Part shown: piece by piece, positions 48,097-55,915 of the stretch
Layout of the letters: each line of letters opens with the position of its first letter
How positions within the stretch are numbered: the stretch's first letter is position 1
Assembly: GCF_012584455.1 (NCBI RefSeq)
Contig: NZ_JABAEB010000002.1
Coordinates: 434,001 to 498,000, forward strand
Source of the DNA: Shewanella oncorhynchi
GTDB taxonomy: Bacteria > Pseudomonadota > Gammaproteobacteria > Enterobacterales > Shewanellaceae
Direction of reading: 5' to 3'
Length of the DNA: 64,000 bases
Position numbers and translations under genes: made by a program
Notes under the pieces: model-generated
Seen by the model: only the letters and a program-made list of their open reading frames with translations
Database searches by the model: none
Told to the model about the DNA's origin: nothing

Positions 48097-49032
48097 TCAG
48101 CCTGCATCATTACCAAATAAAGCTCTGGCTTCATTTGCATCATTTAAAATCTGTTTTTTTAGCGCATCCAATGAGTCAAAAGGTTGCTCATCTCGGAGTT
48201 TAGCCACCAACTCGACTTCAACATGTTTGCCGTAAATGTCACCTTCAAAATCAAAAAGATGCACCTCAAGCTGACACACTTGACCGTTCACTGTCGGGCG
48301 AAACCCAATATTGGCGACGCCCTCATAAATATCGCTGTTATCCCAATAACATTTAACCGCAAACACACCGCGTACCGGCACAACATTGCGCTTTAAGGCG
48401 ATATTCGCGGTGGGAAAACCAATTGTGCGGCCAATTTTTTGCCCATGCGCTACACGGCCACTCAAGGTAAAAGGATGTCCTAATAGGCGTCTCGCCTGTT
48501 CAAGATTGCCCTTCGCCAATTGTTCACGCACAGCAGTCGAGCTCACTCTTTGCGAGCCCAGCATAAAACTTTGAGTGCTGACCACGGTAAAGCCATATTG
48601 GATACCCGCCTGCACTAGCATTTCAAAATTGCCTTTACGGCCTTGACCAAAACAAAAATCATCACCGACGACGAGGTATTTGACACCCAGTTTGCGGACC
48701 AACAATTCTTCAATAAAATGCTCTGCAGGTTGATTAGCAAAAGTGCGATTAAAGTTAACACACACTAACCGCTCAACCCCGAGTTCATCGAGTAAAATGA
48801 CTTTATCACGTAATAAACTTAAACGAGCCGGCGCGTTGTCGCCGCTAAACAATTCTTGCGGCTGAGGCTCAAACGTCATTAATGTCGATGGCAGCGATAA
48901 CTGCTTCGCCTTCTGCACTAAGTTCGCAATCACTTGTGCATGACCACGATGGACGCCGTCAAAATTACCTATAGTCAATACACACCCGTGGTGGGATGAC
49001 AAAATGTTATGTATACCGCGGATTAATTCCAT
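48097..49032 (-). CDS. ribF: Bifunctional riboflavin kinase/FAD synthetase
   Basis: The 311-residue protein has the N-terminal FMN adenylyltransferase domain with [17 protein letters not shown] and the C-terminal riboflavin kinase domain with [13 protein letters not shown] and [15 protein letters not shown] 49032 ([11 protein letters not shown]) matches the E. coli start and is preferred over TTG 49044. It makes FMN and FAD, cofactors for several flavoenzymes in this window. First gene of the ileS operon. Confidence 0.95.
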   Translation of the reverse strand: MELIRGIHNILSSHHGCVLTIGNFDGVHRGHAQVIANLVQKAKQLSLPSTLMTFEPQPQELFSGDNAPARLSLLRDKVILLDELGVERLVCVNFNRTFANQPAEHFIEELLVRKLGVKYLVVGDDFCFGQGRKGNFEMLVQAGIQYGFTVVSTQSFMLGSQRVSSTAVREQLAKGNLEQARRLLGHPFTLSGRVAHGQKIGRTIGFPTANIALKRNVVPVRGVFAVKCYWDNSDIYEGVANIGFRPTVNGQVCQLEVHLFDFEGDIYGKHVEVELVAKLRDEQPFDSLDALKKQILNDANEARALFGNDAG

Positions 49033-49097
49033 AACGTTAGACAACTGCCAAGCGCAAATCGGCTGATTATATAACAGCTAGCGATGAGAATCAGCAA

Positions 49098-50657
49098 TCA
49101 AGCTCCTCGTTTAATTGACCAAGGACGAATTCCGAGCAAAAGCAGGCACAATAAGTAACTGACGGCCCCAACTAAAATTAAGCCTATCAAGGCTTTCGCA
49201 CGATCGAACAAATGCCAATCTAACCAAATTTGTTGTGAAGGCAAAAAGTAATACAAGACTACCACCATCAAGGCTGTAGAGACCACGGCTTTAGCAAAAA
49301 ACACCATAGTCGGCCTAGAAACACGATAAACGCCAGCTAAATGCAAGCCTCGGTATAGTAATGTGGCGTTAAGTAATGCTGACATCGAAGTCGCAATCGC
49401 CAGTCCAACATACCCAAAAGGAATAGCAAACAGTAAGTTAAAGCCCATGTTTGTGATCATGGCAATAATGCCATAACGCACAGGTGTTTTGGTATCTTGA
49501 CGAGAGTAATAGCCAGGAGCAAGCACCTTAATCAGCATAAAGCTAAGCAAACCACTGCCATAAGCCATCAAACTATAGGAAGCCATTTCAACATCATGCA
49601 ATGAAAAAGCACCGCGCATAAATAATACCATCAACATGGGCTTTGCGAGCACGATCAATCCCATCATAGCCGGTAGACCTAGCAGTAGAATCGCTTTAAT
49701 CCCCCAATCCATCGTCTTGCCAAAGCCCGCACCTTCGTCATTCACATGGTTTCGTGACAGCGCAGGTAAAATCACAGTAGCAATCGCGATCCCAAACAAT
49801 CCTAAGGGAAATTCGAGTAAACGGTCGGCATAATAGAGCCAACTTATTGAACCCGTCATCAAAAAACTGGCGATAAATGTATCAAATAGCAGGTTAATCT
49901 GTGAGACAGACACGCCAAACAATGCAGGGATCATCAAAGTTCTGATTTTCACCACACCCGGGTGATGCCAGCCCCAAGAAGGCTTGACGAGCGCATTTTC
50001 ACGCAACAAAAAGGGAATTTGAAATAGGAACTGAATCAAACCACCACAAAAAACGCCCCAAGCCAAGGTAACCTCAGGCTGGGTCGATGTAGGCGCATAG
50101 AAAATAGCCGCCGCAATAATTGCCACATTGAGAAAAACGGGTGTAAAAGCCGATACCGCAAAACGGCCTCGGGTATTTAAAATTGAGCCCGCTAATGCCG
50201 TAAATGTGATAAACCACAGATAAGGAAAAGTAATTTTAAGCACAACGGTAGCAAGTTCAAATTTAGCACCATCTGGCTCGTTGTTAAGCCAAGCGATAAA
50301 CCAACCACCACCGAATAAAGCTGACAACACAGGTGATGCAACCACCCCCAAAAGGGTCACTATTGTCACTAACAAACCTAATGTGCCCGCAACTTTACTC
50401 AATAAATCACGAGTCTCTTCTGCGGTATGTTTCTCTTGGTACTCAGTTAAAACAGGTACAAACGCCTGTGCAAAAGCCCCTTCAGCAAACAAACGGCGTA
50501 AAAAATTAGGAATTTTATTTGCAAAGAAAAACACATCAGCACTTGTCCCTGCGCCCATCAAATTAGCAACAACCACATCCCTAACTAGACCTAAAACTCG
50601 GGATATCAATGTCATAGCACTAACAATCAGGCCAGATTTTAATAATTTTCTACTCAA
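49098..50657 (-). CDS. murJ: Lipid II flippase MurJ (MviN)
   Basis: The 519-residue membrane protein of the MOP superfamily has about 14 hydrophobic segments. N-terminal SAMTLISRVLGLVRDVVVANLMGAGTSADVFFFANKIPNFLRRLFAEGAFAQAFVPVL (in overlapping short blocks) is the MurJ signature. The start is TTG 50657, with GGGGGA upstream; its N-terminus aligns with that of E. coli MurJ. It moves lipid II across the inner membrane for peptidoglycan synthesis. It is upstream of ribF and divergent from rpsT. Confidence 0.95.
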   Translation of the reverse strand: MSRKLLKSGLIVSAMTLISRVLGLVRDVVVANLMGAGTSADVFFFANKIPNFLRRLFAEGAFAQAFVPVLTEYQEKHTAEETRDLLSKVAGTLGLLVTIVTLLGVVASPVLSALFGGGWFIAWLNNEPDGAKFELATVVLKITFPYLWFITFTALAGSILNTRGRFAVSAFTPVFLNVAIIAAAIFYAPTSTQPEVTLAWGVFCGGLIQFLFQIPFLLRENALVKPSWGWHHPGVVKIRTLMIPALFGVSVSQINLLFDTFIASFLMTGSISWLYYADRLLEFPLGLFGIAIATVILPALSRNHVNDEGAGFGKTMDWGIKAILLLGLPAMMGLIVLAKPMLMVLFMRGAFSLHDVEMASYSLMAYGSGLLSFMLIKVLAPGYYSRQDTKTPVRYGIIAMITNMGFNLLFAIPFGYVGLAIATSMSALLNATLLYRGLHLAGVYRVSRPTMVFFAKAVVSTALMVVVLYYFLPSQQIWLDWHLFDRAKALIGLILVGAVSYLLCLLLLGIRPWSIKRGA

Positions 50658-50909
50658 ACGTCCCCCAGACCCATATCGAATTGATTAGGTGATACATCTC
50701 AAAAAATCGATTCAGGCTCTGTCACACTGCGGTAATAGCTGCTAGAATTGCGCCACATATTACACGAGTTGGGTCGAAGATAGCCAAGGCAGGTTGGATT
50801 AATTTATCTTTATGATGAATATTCAATCATAGTCATTGACAAAGTGACTAAATGCAGGCATATTCCTCGGCCTTTAAAAGTATCAAATCCAGTTTTTAGG
50901 AGTTGCACC

Positions 50910-51176
50910 TTGGCTAATAGCAAGTCTGCAAAGAAGCGCGCGCTTCAATCTGAAAAGCGTCGTCAGCATAACGCCAGCCGTCGCTCAATGTTACGTACAT
51001 ACGTTAAAAAAGTAATCGCTGCAATTAAAGCAGGCGATCACAAAACAGCAACAGAAGCTTTTGCTGTTGCACAACCAATCGTTGACCGTATGGCGACTAA
51101 AGGTCTTATTCACAAGAATAAAGCCGCTCGTCAAAAGGCACGTTTGAACGCTAAGATCAAAGCAATCGCTGCTTAA
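50910..51176 (+). CDS. rpsT: 30S ribosomal protein S20, UUG start
   Basis: The 88-residue basic protein starts (M)[20 protein letters not shown], the S20 N-terminus. The start is TTG 50910, with AGGAG at 50898-50902; a longer in-frame GTG at 50844 would add 22 residues unknown in S20. E. coli rpsT also starts with UUG, which is needed for S20 autoregulation of translation, so the rare start is probably kept for the same control. A strong terminator follows. Confidence 0.96.
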   Translation: MANSKSAKKRALQSEKRRQHNASRRSMLRTYVKKVIAAIKAGDHKTATEAFAVAQPIVDRMATKGLIHKNKAARQKARLNAKIKAIAA

Positions 51177-51192
51177 TCTATAACATAGCAAA

Positions 51193-51224
51193 TGAAAAAA
51201 ACCGGCAATTGCCGGTTTTTTTAT
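51193..51224. terminator. Terminator after rpsT
   Basis: ACCGGCAATTGCCGGT is a perfect palindrome with A-run before and T-run after. It is usable by rpsT (+) and by hlyU (-), whose stop lies 16 bp further on. Confidence 0.92.
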
Positions 51225-51239
51225 ATCTGAAAAACACTA

Positions 51240-51536
51240 TTAATGACAATAAATGTTGTTCAATAAGTGAATCATCTCCCGTACTTCATCACTCTTGAGT
51301 GAATAAAATACCGTTTGCGCTTCTTTGCGTGTGGTTACTAAATTATCTTTGCGTAACCAAGCAAGATGTTGTGATAGTGCCGATTGACTTAAGCCTAATT
51401 TTTTATTCATTTCGCCAACGCACATTTCTCCTTCATTCAATAAATAACAAAGAATAAATAAACGGCGTTCGTTCGCGAGTGCCTTTAATAGCACTACGGC
51501 ATGATCGGCTCGCTCCTGCATTAATTCAATATTCAT
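51240..51536 (-). CDS. hlyU: ArsR-family regulator, HlyU type
   Basis: The 98-residue winged-helix repressor has LKALANERRLFILCYLL, then SQSALSQHLAWLRKDNLVTTRKEAQTVFYSL, nearly identical to Vibrio HlyU. Cys30 (FILC) and Cys97 (NIYCH) occupy the places of the two HlyU cysteines that form a sulfur- or oxidant-responsive disulfide or polysulfide bridge, so it is likely a reactive-sulfur/oxidant sensor rather than a metal sensor. It diverges from the M28 peptidase gene, a possible target. Confidence 0.9.
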   Translation of the reverse strand: MNIELMQERADHAVVLLKALANERRLFILCYLLNEGEMCVGEMNKKLGLSQSALSQHLAWLRKDNLVTTRKEAQTVFYSLKSDEVREMIHLLNNIYCH

Positions 51537-51672
51537 TACGCACTTTCTCTCCTAAAACTAACCCCTGCGCTAATATAGCGTCGCCTTACGGATATAGTCG
51601 GGACATAAAGCACACTTTTTGCTAGATTGTTTTTAAAAATGGGACATGCTTAATAAAAATAAAGGAAATCTA

Positions 51673-53076
51673 ATGAAGCCCTATCAAACTACACTTCTCT
51701 CGAGTCTTTTAATCGGGGGGTTAAGTGCGTGCCAAACTCAAGTAGAAACTGCCCCTAATGAAGTCATTCAATTACAACAGGCAGCATTATCTTCGCAATT
51801 AAGCTATGACTTAGTCGAGTCACTCACGGTTGAAGTGGGTCCAAGACTTGCTGGAAGCCCAAAAGATATCCTCGCCGTTAACTGGGCGATAAATAAACTG
51901 ACCAGCCTTGGTTTTGACCGTGTTTATAAAGAAGCCGTACAAGTGCCAATTTGGGAGCGCGGTGAAGCCAAAGCCAAAATCACCGTCCCTGTAGAACAGC
52001 CGTTGGTCATTACTGCGCTTGGTGGCAGTATTGCGACTCCTGCTGGAGGTATACAAGCTAAAATCGCGCGCTTTGATAGCCTAGAGGCATTACAACAAGC
52101 CAAGCCTGAAGAGGTGCAAGGTAAGATTGTTTTTATTGACCAAAAAACAGAGCGCCATATCACTGGTGAAGGTTATGGTAAAAGCGTTGGTGGCCGCTCG
52201 AAAGGGGCAATCGCTGCAGCACAAAAAGGCGCAGTTGCTATCGTGATCCGCTCTATTGGCACAGATCATGACCGCATGGCCCATACTGGCATCATGCGCT
52301 ACCAAGATGGCGTGCCTAAGATCCCCGCGGCTGCCATGTCAAATCCCGATGCAGATTTGGTTGGTGCATTGCTAAAACGCGATCCTAATGCCCTGCTCGA
52401 ATTGCATATGTCGCCAAAAAACTTAGGTTTTAATACTTCCTACAATGTCATTGCCGAAGTAACGGGCAGTAGTAAGCCCAATGAAATAGTGCTCATTGGT
52501 GCTCATTTAGATTCCTGGGATGAGGGTACTGGCGCGATTGATGATGGCGCTGGTGTCGCCATTGTGACGGCTGCAGCCAAGCATATTCAAGATCTCCCCA
52601 TAAAACCCGCTCGCACTGTTAGAGTCGTGCTATATGCCGCTGAAGAAGTTGGGCTCGTTGGCGGTAAAGCGTATGCAGAGGCTCATAAAGCTGAATTACC
52701 GCTGCACTACATAGCTGCAGAGTCTGATTTTGGGGCCGGTAGAATTTATCAAATCGATACTAAAGTGAATGAGAACATATTCACAGAAGTACAGCAAGCG
52801 CTCAGCCCTATGTCATTCAATGGCGTTGCACTGGGCAATAACCAAGCTTCTGGTGGGCCAGACGTATCTATGCTCCCTGCCTTAGGTGTTCCAGTTGCAT
52901 CCTTGAGGCAAGATGGCCACGATTATTTCGATTATCATCACACACCGAATGATACCTTAGATAAAATCGACCCTGCCGCATTGGCTCAAAACGTCGCCGC
53001 CTACGCACAATTTGCTTATATCATGGCAAATTCAACGGTGACATTAACGCCTTTAGCCACCCAATCTGAAAAATAG
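51673..53076 (+). CDS. M28-family metallopeptidase lipoprotein
   Basis: The 467-residue lipoprotein (ATG 51673, AAGGAAA upstream; lipobox GGLSAC) has a PA-domain insert (about 115-230) and an M28 zinc aminopeptidase domain. Metal ligands are seen in GAHLDSWDEGTGAIDDGAG, AAEEVGLVGGKAY, ESDFGAG and DYHHTPNDT. Family members are aminopeptidases or carboxypeptidases anchored in the periplasm or on the surface. The promoter region is shared with the divergent hlyU. Confidence 0.9.
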   Translation: MKPYQTTLLSSLLIGGLSACQTQVETAPNEVIQLQQAALSSQLSYDLVESLTVEVGPRLAGSPKDILAVNWAINKLTSLGFDRVYKEAVQVPIWERGEAKAKITVPVEQPLVITALGGSIATPAGGIQAKIARFDSLEALQQAKPEEVQGKIVFIDQKTERHITGEGYGKSVGGRSKGAIAAAQKGAVAIVIRSIGTDHDRMAHTGIMRYQDGVPKIPAAAMSNPDADLVGALLKRDPNALLELHMSPKNLGFNTSYNVIAEVTGSSKPNEIVLIGAHLDSWDEGTGAIDDGAGVAIVTAAAKHIQDLPIKPARTVRVVLYAAEEVGLVGGKAYAEAHKAELPLHYIAAESDFGAGRIYQIDTKVNENIFTEVQQALSPMSFNGVALGNNQASGGPDVSMLPALGVPVASLRQDGHDYFDYHHTPNDTLDKIDPAALAQNVAAYAQFAYIMANSTVTLTPLATQSEK

Positions 53077-53085
53077 GCCATCAAT

Positions 53086-53118
53086 GATATAGAGAACAGC
53101 ATTAGCTGTTCTCTATCA
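53086..53118. terminator. Probable bidirectional terminator between the M28 peptidase and yaaA
   Basis: ATAGAGAACAGC (53089-53100) pairs perfectly with GCTGTTCTCTAT (53105-53116), loop ATTA. No long T-run follows, so termination efficiency is uncertain. Confidence 0.6.
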
Positions 53119-53141
53119 ATTAACATCTTATCGATATTTCG

Positions 53142-53915
53142 CTATTGCTCTTCACGTAAAAATGTTGGATTTGTTGGGGAACTCTGCTCTTCACTATAAT
53201 AATAACCAGCAACATTAAATGCTTTTAATTCATCTAAAGTGTTAATTTGATGCGTAATGAGATATCTCGCCATCATGCCTCTAGCACGCTTAGCAAAAAA
53301 ACTGATCACTTTATATTGACCATTTTTACAATCTTTAAATATGGGTGAAATTAATTGCCCTTGAAGTTTTTTAGGCTTTATTGCTTTGAAATATTCATTA
53401 GATGCAAGATTGACAATAATATCACTACTCGTTTCAGCAAGCGTTTCATTTACCGCTTGAGTTAACGTCTCTCCCCAAAACTCATATAGGTTTTTACCTT
53501 TAGGATTAGAAAGTGCCGTGCCCATTTCTAAACGATAAGGCATAATTAAATCCAGCGGTCTGAGCAAACCGTAAAGTCCAGATAAAATACGTAGTTGTGA
53601 CTGAGTTCGAGCAATTTCATCTTCAGACAATGTATCAGCATCAAAGCCAGTATACACATCGCCTCTAAAAGCAAAAATGGCCTGTTTTGCATTATCTAAA
53701 CTAAAATCTAGCCGCCACTCCCCAAAACGTGCCGCATTTAAACCCGCAATTTTATCGCTCACTTTCATTAAAGTGGCGATGTCTGTAGGGGTCAATTGCC
53801 GACACACTTGGATCAACTCCTGACTATAAGTTAAAAAATCAGGTTGTGAATACACCTGCGTCAGTGGCGGCTGTTCAAAATCTAAGGTCTTCGCCGGCGA
53901 AACCAATATCAACAT
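53142..53915 (-). CDS. yaaA: YaaA family peroxide-stress protein
   Basis: The 257-residue cytoplasmic protein starts [18 protein letters not shown], the DUF328/YaaA signature, and contains [23 protein letters not shown] and [14 protein letters not shown]. coli YaaA lowers free iron during peroxide stress and binds DNA. ATG 53915 is preferred over the longer start at 53978, whose extension is not found in the family. Confidence 0.93.
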   Translation of the reverse strand: MLILVSPAKTLDFEQPPLTQVYSQPDFLTYSQELIQVCRQLTPTDIATLMKVSDKIAGLNAARFGEWRLDFSLDNAKQAIFAFRGDVYTGFDADTLSEDEIARTQSQLRILSGLYGLLRPLDLIMPYRLEMGTALSNPKGKNLYEFWGETLTQAVNETLAETSSDIIVNLASNEYFKAIKPKKLQGQLISPIFKDCKNGQYKVISFFAKRARGMMARYLITHQINTLDELKAFNVAGYYYSEEQSSPTNPTFLREEQ

Positions 53916-53970
53916 CAAAAACTCCCAACAGAAACAAAAATATATGCCTATGATACTGAACGAGCATAAA

Positions 53971-53999
53971 AAAACCACGCTTTAACAGCGTGGTCTTTT
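53971..53999 (-). terminator. Terminator of the AGCS symporter gene
   Basis: ACCACGC (53974-53980) pairs with GCGTGGT (53988-53994); on the minus strand seven T follow. It lies 50 bp after the symporter stop. Confidence 0.85.
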
Positions 54000-54044
54000 C
54001 GATTACAACAATCAGTAATGCCTATTGTCGATACGCTAGGCTAA

Positions 54045-55487
54045 TTAAAGCTTTTTAGCCGGCACAAGACTGGTATCTTGCCAAATATCATCATCAAGCT
54101 GATCCATCAACTCAGGAAATTTACTACGATCGAATTCTGGAGTCTTACCCGCGTTGATCTGTTCGCGATAATCATTGATAACGCGAATTGCCAGACCCGA
54201 TAATAGTAATAGAGCAACAATGTTTACCGTCGCCATCAACCCCATCGAAACGTCAGCCAAGTTCCACACTAAACTTATCTTAGCGACGGCACCAAACATG
54301 ACCATGCCAAGCACACACAAACGGAATAAAGGCAGTGCTTTGGTACTATTTCCCATTAAGTACATCACATTTGTTTCAGCGTATGAGTAATTGGCTATGA
54401 TGGATGTAAAGCAGAATAAGAAAATAGCCACCGCAATAAATGCGCCCCCCCAGTCGCCAACGTGTGCAGACATGGCATTAATGGTTAATCGAATCCCATC
54501 ATCACTCGAGCCAATATCCCCTGATAGCAGGATTATCGCAGCCGTTGCAGTACAGATAACGATAGTATCCGCAAACACACCCATCATCTGCACAAAACCT
54601 TGGGATGCTGGATGATTAGGGTTAGGCGATGCACTTGCCGCGACATTCGCCGCACTGCCCATACCCGCTTCGTTCGAGAAAAGTCCACGAGCAATACCCG
54701 CTTGCATTGCCTGCGCGACAGTATAAGCCACGCCGCCAGCGGCAGCTTCTTGCCAACCAAAAGCACTTTTCACAATTAAGCTAATAATCGCAGGTAATTG
54801 TTCTAGGTTGAAAATAACGATAATGAAGGCTACAAGAATGTAGGCTAAGGCCATAATGGGGACAAGAAATTCAGATACTCGCGCGACTTTACGTAGACCA
54901 CCGACAATCACAAATCCACTGGCAATAACTAGCCCAATCCCTACATAGGTTGGATTAAAACCAAATACTCGCTCCATGGCACCGGTAATAGTGTTAGCTT
55001 GTACTGCATTGAATACTAAACCAAAAGCAATGATCAAAAAGACAGCAAATAAAATGCCCATCCATTTCTGACCCAATCCTTTTTCCATGTAGTAGGAAGG
55101 ACCACCGCGGAACTGGCCATTATGATCTCGGACTTTATAAACCTGCGCTAAGGTTGATTCAACCATAGCAGTCGCCATACCTAAAATAGCGATAAGCCAC
55201 ATCCAAAATACTGCACCTGGACCCGCAGCACCAATAGCAACAGCAACACCGGCCATATTACCAGCACCGACGCGTGCAGCCATACTTGTACAAAAGACTT
55301 GAAATGAAGAAAGACCGCTATCGCAACCTTGCCGACTCATGGTCATAACTTTGATGGAATGTTTAAAGTGGGTTAACTGAATAAAGGCAAGTCTAATGGT
55401 GAAATAGAGACCAGCTCCTACTAGTCCATATACTAACAACTTACCCCAAAGTAGCGCATTCAAAAAATTAACTATGGTTTCTAACAT
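54045..55487 (-). CDS. agcS: AGCS-family sodium:amino-acid (alanine/glycine) symporter
   Basis: The 480-residue membrane protein has about 11 hydrophobic segments. AARVGAGNMAGVAVAIGAAG and ARGLFSNEAGMGSAANVAAS are the two family signatures. It imports alanine or glycine with Na+. The 400-bp upstream region contains a conserved-looking nested RNA hairpin (55580-55647). The gene stands alone between yaaA and xfp, divergent from xfp. Confidence 0.92.
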   Translation of the reverse strand: MLETIVNFLNALLWGKLLVYGLVGAGLYFTIRLAFIQLTHFKHSIKVMTMSRQGCDSGLSSFQVFCTSMAARVGAGNMAGVAVAIGAAGPGAVFWMWLIAILGMATAMVESTLAQVYKVRDHNGQFRGGPSYYMEKGLGQKWMGILFAVFLIIAFGLVFNAVQANTITGAMERVFGFNPTYVGIGLVIASGFVIVGGLRKVARVSEFLVPIMALAYILVAFIIVIFNLEQLPAIISLIVKSAFGWQEAAAGGVAYTVAQAMQAGIARGLFSNEAGMGSAANVAASASPNPNHPASQGFVQMMGVFADTIVICTATAAIILLSGDIGSSDDGIRLTINAMSAHVGDWGGAFIAVAIFLFCFTSIIANYSYAETNVMYLMGNSTKALPLFRLCVLGMVMFGAVAKISLVWNLADVSMGLMATVNIVALLLLSGLAIRVINDYREQINAGKTPEFDRSKFPELMDQLDDDIWQDTSLVPAKKL

Positions 55488-55579
55488 ATTATTTTACTTC
55501 TTCCCGTAGCAAATGCTCCTCTAATTGCAATTAAAGGTACAACATCTGTGGTGAATGAATCCTTCCAAGTTAAAGGTAA

Positions 55580-55647
55580 GAATTTCGGTAGATTTATTTT
55601 TTCAAATTATCCTTCCGTGAATTTACAACATCACGGCTACCGAATTC
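55580..55647 (-). ncRNA. Candidate structured leader RNA of the AGCS gene
   Basis: On the minus strand, 93 bp before the symporter start, GAATTCGGTAG pairs with CTACCGAAATTC (one bulged base), enclosing a 6-bp hairpin CCGTGA/TCACGG and a 23-nt A-rich stretch. Long stem plus inner hairpin is unusual for a plain leader. It has none of the conserved blocks of the glycine riboswitch, which often precedes AGCS genes, so its class is unknown. Confidence 0.35.
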
Positions 55648-55842
55648 AACGCAGCAAAATAGCACAGTATTCGAAATTGCTCATGTGATCAAGCTCGCGT
55701 TTGCACAGTTAAACGTCATTGATATCACGTCTTACAACACTAGCTAAGCTACTGTTAAAGCTAGATTAACAAAAGAGCGAAGTTACGCTATTATTTTTAA
55801 CAGCAAAAACAACTTTTAAAATTTGGATGTAGGGCACATTTT
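55648..55842. other. Divergent promoter region, AGCS symporter and phosphoketolase
   Basis: No gene is supported here. It holds the promoters of the two divergent genes; the HexR-like palindrome (55843-55857) follows on the phosphoketolase side. Confidence 0.5.
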
Positions 55843-55857
55843 TGTAATAAAACTACA
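55843..55857. promoter_or_regulatory. HexR-like operator upstream of phosphoketolase
   Basis: TGTAATAAAACTACA matches the HexR palindrome known from gammaproteobacteria (TGTAAT-www-ATTACA) at 14 of 15 positions. It lies 59 bp before the ATG of xfp. A similar site precedes tal-pgi. Confidence 0.6.
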
Positions 55858-55915
55858 AATATAGTAACCCCATAGAAACTTCAATCATCTCTTGTTTGTT
55901 TTAGTGAGGCTTAAC

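Noticed and set aside
55488..55700. Glycine riboswitch before the AGCS gene
   Set aside because: The conserved glycine-aptamer blocks are not visible; only an unassigned stem-loop is.
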